Source of the DNA: Paramuribaculum sp.
GTDB lineage: Bacteria > Bacteroidota > Bacteroidia > Bacteroidales > Muribaculaceae
Length of the DNA stretch: 28,639 nt
Assembly (NCBI GenBank): GCA_009775605.1
Contig: VSPV01000014.1
Span: forward strand, 1 to 28,639
Reading direction: 5' to 3'
Shown: positions 24,501 through 28,639 of the stretch, piece by piece
Layout of the letters: the number at the start of each line of letters is the position of its first letter
Numbering within the stretch: the first letter of the stretch is position 1
Notes under the pieces: generated by a model
Seen by the model: the letters and a program-made list of their open reading frames with translations, nothing else
The model's database searches: none
What the model was told of the DNA's origin: nothing
Translations under genes and position numbers: made by a program

Positions 24501-24910
24501 ACGTGCGTCCGCAGGAAAACGGCCACCGCACCGACACCCGCTACGTGAAGCTGCAGCGCAAGAACGGCAAGGGTATCATGGTGAAGGCCGACAACACCAT
24601 CGGCTTCAACGCACTCCGCAATTCGGTGGAGGATTTCGATGCCGAGGAGGCCGTGAACCGTCCCCGCCAGTGGAATAATTTCACTCCCGAGGAAGTGGCA
24701 AACCACAACGAGGAATATGCGAAGAACCGCCTGTCGCGCAACACCCATATCAACGACATCACTCCGCGCGATTTCGTGGAGGTGTGCGTGGATATGAAGA
24801 TGGAAGGCGTGGCCGGCTACGACAGCTGGGGCGACCATCCGCTGCCGGAGCATACGCTGCCCGCTAACCGCGAGTATAAGTGGGGCTTCACTATAATTCC
24901 GCTGAAATAA
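21596..24910 (+). CDS. Glycoside hydrolase family 2, beta-galactosidase (LacZ-like)
   Basis: 1104 residues with a signal peptide (MKRTLTGAILLATGAWSLMA), so it is periplasmic, unlike E. coli LacZ. LacZ domain order: sugar-binding beta domain (about 60-240; VPGNWEVQGYGTAIYTN, SKNTAEF), immunoglobulin-like domain, TIM barrel (from about 370; HEHNPETGHYM, NNINTVRLCHYPQ), another Ig-like domain, and the C-terminal small-chain barrel with YFGRGPGENYIDRSAG. Acid/base E487 in SLGNEAGNG and nucleophile E553 in PSEYSHAMGNS. It removes terminal beta-galactose. Together with the sulfatase it suits sulfated mucin, keratan-type or other galactose-containing glycans. No SusC/SusD pair is adjacent. Confidence 0.95.
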   Translation: MKRTLTGAILLATGAWSLMAASPEPSAKLPYWKDIQTVQVNKEKPRTAFTSFDSRQQALKARMEDSPYRKSLNGEWDFYYVDGYKDLPAGIEQPDSKADWKKIKVPGNWEVQGYGTAIYTNHGYEFKPRNPRPPELPEANPVGVYRRTFEVPADWDGRDVYLSIDGAKSGVYVYVNGKEVGYNEDSKNTAEFKLNKYIHPGENTLVLKIFRWSTGSYLECQDFWRMSGIERDVFLFSQPDTHISDFHVVSTLDDTYRNGEFRLDVDVEDASNSTVAYELVAPDGATVASGEGKAQAGKDVKFSATVKDVATWTSEAPNLYRLLITLKNGAGEVTEVVPYNVGFRRFEIKENGEKSEKGMPYVCFFVNGQPIKLKGVNIHEHNPETGHYMTEELMRKDFELMKQNNINTVRLCHYPQTNKFYDLCDEYGLYVYDEANIESHGMYYDLRKGGSLGNNPEWLKPHMYRTENMYERNKNHPSVAIWSLGNEAGNGYNFYNTYLYLKEKEKDGMNRPVNYERALWEWNTDMYVPQYVSAAWLEQTGRQGSDRPIVPSEYSHAMGNSNGNLAAQWKAINAYPNLQGGYIWDWVDQGLLQFDADGRPFWAYGGDFGVNMPSDGNFLCNGLVAPDRTPHPAMAEVRYALSDVGITAVNPAQGLFEVKNRFYFTNLDKYRIDYVIKANGQTVRNGSETMNLAPQASGELKVNVSGLQPKPETEYFITFNVVTTQATPLVPAGHVIATEQFKLPVESLPATAHVGKGGKLTVEESGNDVIVKSPSVQFVFDKASGMVTSYKIGGTEYFKDGFGIQPNFWRAPTDNDYGNGAPLREQVWKQSSRNFKVVDVNTTREGDNVVLTADYLLAAGNLYIASYTISPDGRVKADYTFSSTDMEAAPVEASEAALTATFTPGQAEARQAASKLVVPRIGVRFRLPADMNRVEYFGRGPGENYIDRSAGNFIDLYKTTAEDMYTGNYVRPQENGHRTDTRYVKLQRKNGKGIMVKADNTIGFNALRNSVEDFDAEEAVNRPRQWNNFTPEEVANHNEEYAKNRLSRNTHINDITPRDFVEVCVDMKMEGVAGYDSWGDHPLPEHTLPANREYKWGFTIIPLK

Positions 24911-24930
24911 ACCGGCGGAGGAGCTGCCAT

Positions 24931-25029
24931 AACGGTCCATCTGGGTCGTCGCTTGGAAATTCGACCTCGGTCATTGACTTTAGTCAACTCTCTCGGTCTC
25001 ATCCCCAAGCTCCTACCATCTGAACCGTT
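24931..25029. repeat. Large nested imperfect palindrome
   Basis: Outer arms AACGGTCCATCTGG (24931-24944) and CCATCTGAACCGTT (25016-25029) are inverted copies with three mismatches. Inside them GCTTGG (24951-24956) faces CCAAGC (25005-25010). The centre is TTGACTTTAGTCAA (24974-24987), a perfect palindrome apart from its loop. Spacing on the two sides is nearly equal (6 and 5, then 17 and 17), so the halves align almost end to end. It lies 20 bases after the GH2 stop. It could be a structured 3' RNA or a relic of a small mobile repeat; no target-site duplication is evident. Confidence 0.65.
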
Positions 25030-25069
25030 CTGACAACATTCTCCACAAGTACTGGAAATAATTAAACTT

Positions 25070-25108
25070 GCGATGTGTCAAAACCTCGGATTTTGACACA
25101 TCGCTTTT
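25070..25108 (+). terminator. Perfect 14-pair terminator downstream of the GH2 gene
   Basis: The arms at 25070-25083 and 25091-25104 are perfect inverted repeats (GCGATGTGTCAAAA) with a 7-base loop, followed by TTTTC. Its GCGATGTG core is shared with the hairpin at 8241-8288. Confidence 0.88.
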
Positions 25109-25139
25109 CTTTGTGGCTGTAAATTACGGGGCGAATTTA

Positions 25140-25170
25140 TTGCGGGGACGGGAGGTTATGGTTACTTTTG
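25140..25170 (+). promoter_or_regulatory. Promoter of the cysteine desulfidase-family gene
   Basis: TTG at 25140-25142, 20 bases, TACTTTTG at 25163-25170, then a leader of about 23 bases to the ATG at 25200. Confidence 0.55.
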
Positions 25171-25199
25171 CGTATGGTAAACCAAAGTGTTGACAAGAT

Positions 25200-26480
25200 A
25201 TGCTTGACAAGGGACTCAGAGACAAAATAGAAGCTTTAATCAAGAAAGAAGTGGTGCCGGCAGTGGGCTGTACAGAGCCTGTGGCCGTGGCTCTTGCCGT
25301 GGCTAAGGCAACTCACCTGCTGGGCTGCGAACCGGAGAGAATCGACGCGCGTCTGAGCGGTAATATGCTTAAAAACGCAATGGGCGTTGGCATTCCCGGC
25401 ACAGGGATGATAGGCCTGCCGATAGCTATGGCTCTCGGCGCTCTTATCGGCGACCCTGAAAAGGGTCTGGAAGTGCTGGCAGGCGTGAGCCCGGAGGCTG
25501 TAGAGCGCGGAAAGGAGTTCATATCCGAAGGACGTATAGGCATCGACCTGGAACCGGACGCTCCGTCGAAGCTTTATATCGACACTGTGGTAAAGGCCGG
25601 GGCGCATAATGCCCGCGCCGTCATATCGGTGTCGCACACCAATTTTATCCGCCTTGAGTGTGACGGCGAGATTCTGCTCGACGTGCCCTCGAAGGGCGAC
25701 GTGGTGGAGGAGTCGGATGACCTTCCGCTCGATATGGCGATGATTTATGAGTTTGCCACCGAGACGCCGCTCGATGAAATAGATTTCATCCTTGAGGCCA
25801 AGCGGCTCAATCAGGCGGCTTCGAGGCTGGCGCTGGAAGGAGACTATGGTCATTCGCTCGGCGCAACAATCAGGAAATACGGCCTGAAATTCTATGGCGA
25901 TACGCCTGTGGAACACATGATTTCGTATACTTCCGCTGCCTGCGATGCCCGAATGGGCGGTGCGAAGGTGGCCGTAATGTCCAATTCAGGTAGCGGCAAC
26001 CAGGGCATAACGGCTACGATGCCGGTGGTGAGCTTTGCCGAGGATATGAATGCCGACGAGGAACAGACGGTGCGCGCCCTGATTCTGAGCCATCTCACGA
26101 GCATCTATATCAAGCAGAGCCTCGGGCGTCTGTCGGCGCTGTGCGGCTGTGTGGTTGCCTCCACCGGTGCCTCGGGCGCTCTGGTCTATCTGATGGGAGG
26201 CGGTTACGGGCAGATATGTTCGGCGATAAAGAATATGGTCGCCAACCTCACAGGTATGATCTGCGACGGAGCGAAGCCGTCGTGCGCGCTCAAAATCTCT
26301 TCGGGTGTCACCACGGCCATGATGTCGGCCATGCTTGCCATGAGCGGCAAGTGTGTCACCTCGGCCGAAGGCATAGTAAGTGACGATGTGGACGAGACAA
26401 TCCACAATCTTACATCCATTGGCCGCGAGGCCATGACCGAGACCGACCGCCTCGTGCTCAAGATAATGACGTCGAAATAA
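25200..26480 (+). CDS. cyuA: UPF0597/CyuA family, probable L-cysteine desulfidase
   Basis: 426 residues. The family N-terminus VPAVGCTEPVAVALAVAKA carries C24; the C-terminal half has CGC (C315, C317) followed by GASGALVYLMGGG, then CDGAKPSC (C355, C362) and SSGVTTAMMSAMLA. Known for the family: a 4Fe-4S cluster is held by cysteines, and archaeal CdsA and E. coli CyuA (YhaM) break L-cysteine to sulfide, ammonia and pyruvate. The family is also distantly related to the alpha part of iron-sulfur serine dehydratases, so some annotations say serine dehydratase. It is probably cytosolic and monocistronic, between its own promoter and a bidirectional terminator. Spacing of C24, C355 and C362 suits cluster binding. 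Activity toward cysteine is inferred from the family. Confidence 0.88.
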   Translation: MLDKGLRDKIEALIKKEVVPAVGCTEPVAVALAVAKATHLLGCEPERIDARLSGNMLKNAMGVGIPGTGMIGLPIAMALGALIGDPEKGLEVLAGVSPEAVERGKEFISEGRIGIDLEPDAPSKLYIDTVVKAGAHNARAVISVSHTNFIRLECDGEILLDVPSKGDVVEESDDLPLDMAMIYEFATETPLDEIDFILEAKRLNQAASRLALEGDYGHSLGATIRKYGLKFYGDTPVEHMISYTSAACDARMGGAKVAVMSNSGSGNQGITATMPVVSFAEDMNADEEQTVRALILSHLTSIYIKQSLGRLSALCGCVVASTGASGALVYLMGGGYGQICSAIKNMVANLTGMICDGAKPSCALKISSGVTTAMMSAMLAMSGKCVTSAEGIVSDDVDETIHNLTSIGREAMTETDRLVLKIMTSK

Positions 26481-26512
26481 TCTCTGGGAACGGGAGTATA
26501 GTCTCGCTGCAT

Positions 26513-26556
26513 AAAACAGATGGTGTGCCGGATTTGTCCGATACACCATCTGTTTT
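26513..26556. terminator. Bidirectional terminator between cyuA and the GH43 gene
   Basis: AAAACAGATGGTGT (26513-26526 region) pairs perfectly with ACACCATCTGTTTT; the inner GCCGGA/TCCGAT adds four or five pairs with one mismatch around a TTTG-containing loop. T tracts follow on both strands. It serves convergent genes. Confidence 0.85.
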
Positions 26557-26594
26557 TCGTAGTTATTGCCGTGCGGGGCTTATGACGCAGCCTG

Positions 26595-27554
26595 TCAGAG
26601 CGGACGGGATGGGGGTCCGGTAACGGTCATTTTTATGGGGAGAATGAGTCCGTTGCTGTCGAAACTCAGTGTGTCAATACATATGACACGGTGGTTGCCG
26701 TCGGTAGCGCCGAGCGGATGGCGGTGGTAGACAATATAGTATTCCTCGGTGCCGGGAACATGGATTATGGAATGGTGTCCTGCTCCGGTGCCGATATCCG
26801 GATTACTCTGAAGAATTGTGCCCCGGCGTATGAACGGGCCAAGCGGTGAGCTGGCTATGGCGTATGCTACCTTATAGTCAGGTCCGGTCCATCCGCCTTC
26901 GCTCCACATGAAGTAGTATTTGTCTCCGCGCCTGAACATGAACGGGCCTTCAACGTATTTTTCGGGCGTTATTTCCTTGAAAGTGTCGCCGTCGGCAAAG
27001 GGAACCAAGCTTTTGAAGTCATCTGACAATCTAACAACATTGCAGTGTCCCCATCCGCCATAGTACATATAATATGTTCCGTCGTCATCACGGAACACAA
27101 ACTGGTCTATGGGCTGCGCTCCGTTTATTATGTCGTTGATGAGCGGGCGTCCAAGGAGATCCTTGTACGGGCCTTCGGGGGCGGAAGCCACTGCCACGCC
27201 TATGCCACCGATTTCGCCCTGATGGACGTCGTTGGCGCTGAAAAACAGATAGTATTTTCCATCTTTGCTTATTGCCGACGGCGCCCACATACATTTTTCG
27301 GCCCACTTTACTCTCGCGGTGTCTATGATTGATTCATGGCGGGTCCAGTTTACGAGGTCGGGCGACGAGAAGCAGTCAAGACGGGTCTGCTTCTCATATA
27401 CGTCGCTGCATGTGGGATATATGAAGTAGCGGTTGCCGTAAATCACCGCTTCGGGGTCGGCATACCAGGCGGTATCAATGGGGTTGACGGCACTTGCGGT
27501 CATGGAGGCGGCTGAAATGATAGCAGCCGCGGCAATGGGGCGGATTAGGCTCAT
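26595..27554 (-). CDS. Secreted glycoside hydrolase family 43 enzyme
   Basis: 319 residues with a signal peptide (MSLIRPIAAAAIISAASMTASA). Five-bladed propeller typical of GH43: catalytic base D33 in WYADPEAVIYG, pKa-tuning D150 in PIDQFVFRDDDG, and acid E202 in YVEGPFMFRRG, with the repeating YYMYYG/YYFMW strands. There is a single catalytic domain and no carbohydrate-binding module, which is short for the family. GH43 enzymes mostly act as alpha-L-arabinofuranosidases, beta-xylosidases or endo-arabinanases, and some as galactosidases; the subfamily cannot be fixed here. It acts in the periplasm. The gene starts 27 bases after the ettA stop on the same strand. Confidence 0.92.
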   Translation of the reverse strand: MSLIRPIAAAAIISAASMTASAVNPIDTAWYADPEAVIYGNRYFIYPTCSDVYEKQTRLDCFSSPDLVNWTRHESIIDTARVKWAEKCMWAPSAISKDGKYYLFFSANDVHQGEIGGIGVAVASAPEGPYKDLLGRPLINDIINGAQPIDQFVFRDDDGTYYMYYGGWGHCNVVRLSDDFKSLVPFADGDTFKEITPEKYVEGPFMFRRGDKYYFMWSEGGWTGPDYKVAYAIASSPLGPFIRRGTILQSNPDIGTGAGHHSIIHVPGTEEYYIVYHRHPLGATDGNHRVICIDTLSFDSNGLILPIKMTVTGPPSRPL

Positions 27555-27581
27555 GAGTTAAAGGCTTTTTGAGTGCTGCCG

Positions 27582-28639
27582 TTACTCCATGAGCTTGCGG
27601 TAGCGGCGGCGGGGGAGTTCTTTGCCGCCGTTGCGGGCACGCTTGTAGTCTTCGTATTCAGAGTAGGTGCCCTGGTAGAATACCACGTTGCCGTCGCCCT
27701 CGAATGAGAGGATGTGGGTGCAGATGCGGTCGAGGAACCAGCGGTCGTGGCTAACTACAACGGCGCATCCGGCGAAGTCGTCGAGGCCTTCCTCGAGCGC
27801 GCGGAGGGTGTTTACGTCAATATCGTTGGTGGGCTCGTCGAGCAGGAGCACGTTGCCTTCCTCTTTCAGCGCCATGGCCAGATGCAGACGGTTGCGCTCG
27901 CCGCCGGAGAGCACGCCCACTTTCTTTTCCTGGTCGGCGCCGGTGAAGTTGAAGCGCGAGAGGTATGCGCGGGCGTTGACGTCGCGGCCTCCCATGCGGA
28001 AACTTTCCACACCTTTTGAAATCACCTCGTAGACGCTCTTCTCGGGCAGGAGGTCGTGGTGGGTCTGGTCAACGTAGGCTATCTTCACGGTCTCTCCCAC
28101 GTCGAATGTGCCGGCGTCGGGTGTCTCCTGGCCCATGATGAGGCGGAAGAGGGTGGTTTTTCCGGCGCCGTTGGGGCCGATAACTCCCACAATGCCACCC
28201 TGAGGCAGAGTGAAGTCGAGATTCTCGAAGAGTTTCTTTTTGCCGAAGGATTTGGTGAGGCCGGAGGCTTCGATTACCTTCTGGCCGAGACGGGGGCCGT
28301 TGGGAATGAAGATTTCCAGGCGCTCCTCGCGCTGTTTCTGGTCCTCGTTGAGCATGCGGTCGTAGCTTGACAGACGGGCTTTTCCCTTGGCCTGACGGGC
28401 TTTCGGGGCCATGCGCACCCATTCGAGCTCACGCTCGAGTGTCTTGCGGCGCTTGCTGGCCTGCTTTTCTTCCATGGCCATGCGTTTGGTCTTCTGGTCG
28501 AGCCACGAGGAATAGTTTCCTTTCCATGGAATGCCTTCGCCGCGGTCGAGCTCGAGAATCCATCCGGCTACGTGGTCAAGGAAGTAGCGGTCGTGGGTGA
28601 TGGCTATAACGGTGCCGGGATATTGCTGCAGGTGCTGTT
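27582..28639 (-). CDS. ettA: Energy-dependent translational throttle protein EttA (5' end outside window)
   Basis: The open frame continues through the right edge. The residues upstream of the first internal ATG read ITHDRYFLDHVAGWILELDRG and then GIPWKGNYSSWLDQK, which is the end of the first ABC domain of EttA, so the gene is partial and the ATG at 28481 is not the start. About 352 codons are visible: the P-site tRNA interaction linker (KQASKRRKTLERELEWVR...), then ABC domain 2 with Walker A GPNGAGKTT, signature LSGGERNR, Walker B LLLDEPTNDID and the switch VVSHDRWFLDR. EttA is an ABC-F protein that binds the ribosomal E site and gates the first peptide bond according to the ATP/ADP ratio. 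Confidence 0.96.
   Translation of the reverse strand, partial: QHLQQYPGTVIAITHDRYFLDHVAGWILELDRGEGIPWKGNYSSWLDQKTKRMAMEEKQASKRRKTLERELEWVRMAPKARQAKGKARLSSYDRMLNEDQKQREERLEIFIPNGPRLGQKVIEASGLTKSFGKKKLFENLDFTLPQGGIVGVIGPNGAGKTTLFRLIMGQETPDAGTFDVGETVKIAYVDQTHHDLLPEKSVYEVISKGVESFRMGGRDVNARAYLSRFNFTGADQEKKVGVLSGGERNRLHLAMALKEEGNVLLLDEPTNDIDVNTLRALEEGLDDFAGCAVVVSHDRWFLDRICTHILSFEGDGNVVFYQGTYSEYEDYKRARNGGKELPRRRYRKLME

Noticed and set aside
28481..28481. ATG at 28481 as the start of the ABC-F gene
   Set aside because: The frame continues upstream with clear EttA residues (HDRYFLDHVAGWILELDRG), so this methionine is internal and the gene is cut by the window edge.

Overview
The window looks like chromosome from a high-GC member of the Bacteroidales, plausibly Muribaculaceae-like. 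The signs are: intergenic promoters of the Bacteroidota type (TTG or TTTG, about 19-20 bases, then TAnnTTTG); AT-rich leaders without Shine-Dalgarno sequences; two secreted serine-type sulfatases, a GH2 and a GH43 enzyme; a lipoprotein M13 peptidase; and lipid A genes. The family-level placement is inference. There is no rRNA, tRNA, CRISPR array, insertion sequence or integrase that I can see. Almost all of the sequence is coding, and the very long ORFs opposite real genes are GC-driven shadows.

Layout. (1) 1-1972, minus: a YciO/TsaC-family protein followed by an ATPase with a C-terminal OLD/DUF4435-like TOPRIM region that runs off the left edge. (2) 2068-5836, minus: purC, menG/ubiE and an M13 lipoprotein peptidase, 8 bases between each pair, closed by a strong terminator. 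(3) 5945-7378, minus: secreted sulfatase. (4) 7719-8229, plus: two tiny paralogous membrane proteins, apparently duplicated together with their terminator. (5) 8312-10655, minus: slyD, a low-molecular-weight protein tyrosine phosphatase and lpxB; divergent from them is an MsbA-like ABC exporter (10797-12632, plus). (6) 12633-13123: an AT-rich gap with a consensus promoter, a hairpin, a 9-base tandem repeat and a terminator, possibly a small RNA gene. (7) 13124-19794, minus: a complete glycine cleavage operon (lplA, gcvT, gcvH, gcvPA, gcvPB, lpd). (8) 19994-24910, plus: secreted sulfatase plus GH2 beta-galactosidase, a likely host- or plant-glycan degradation pair. (9) 24911-25199: a large nested palindrome and a perfect terminator. 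(10) 25200-26480, plus: cysteine desulfidase-family enzyme (CyuA/UPF0597). (11) 26595 to the right edge, minus: ettA (partial) and a secreted GH43 enzyme.

How the genes fit together. The glycine cleavage operon carries P (as two subunits), H, T and L proteins and the ligase that would lipoylate H, so it is a self-contained glycine-to-one-carbon module; it may connect loosely with one-carbon demand in purine synthesis (purC). lpxB and the MsbA-like exporter form a divergent lipid A synthesis/export pair. The sulfatase/GH2 pair would desulfate and trim a galactose-containing glycan in the periplasm. I found no obviously new multi-gene system. The most interesting unexplained items are the ATPase/TOPRIM-like gene at the left edge, the candidate RNA gene near 12.9 kb, the 99-base nested palindrome at 24.93-25.03 kb, and the duplicated small membrane genes with their related palindromic terminators.
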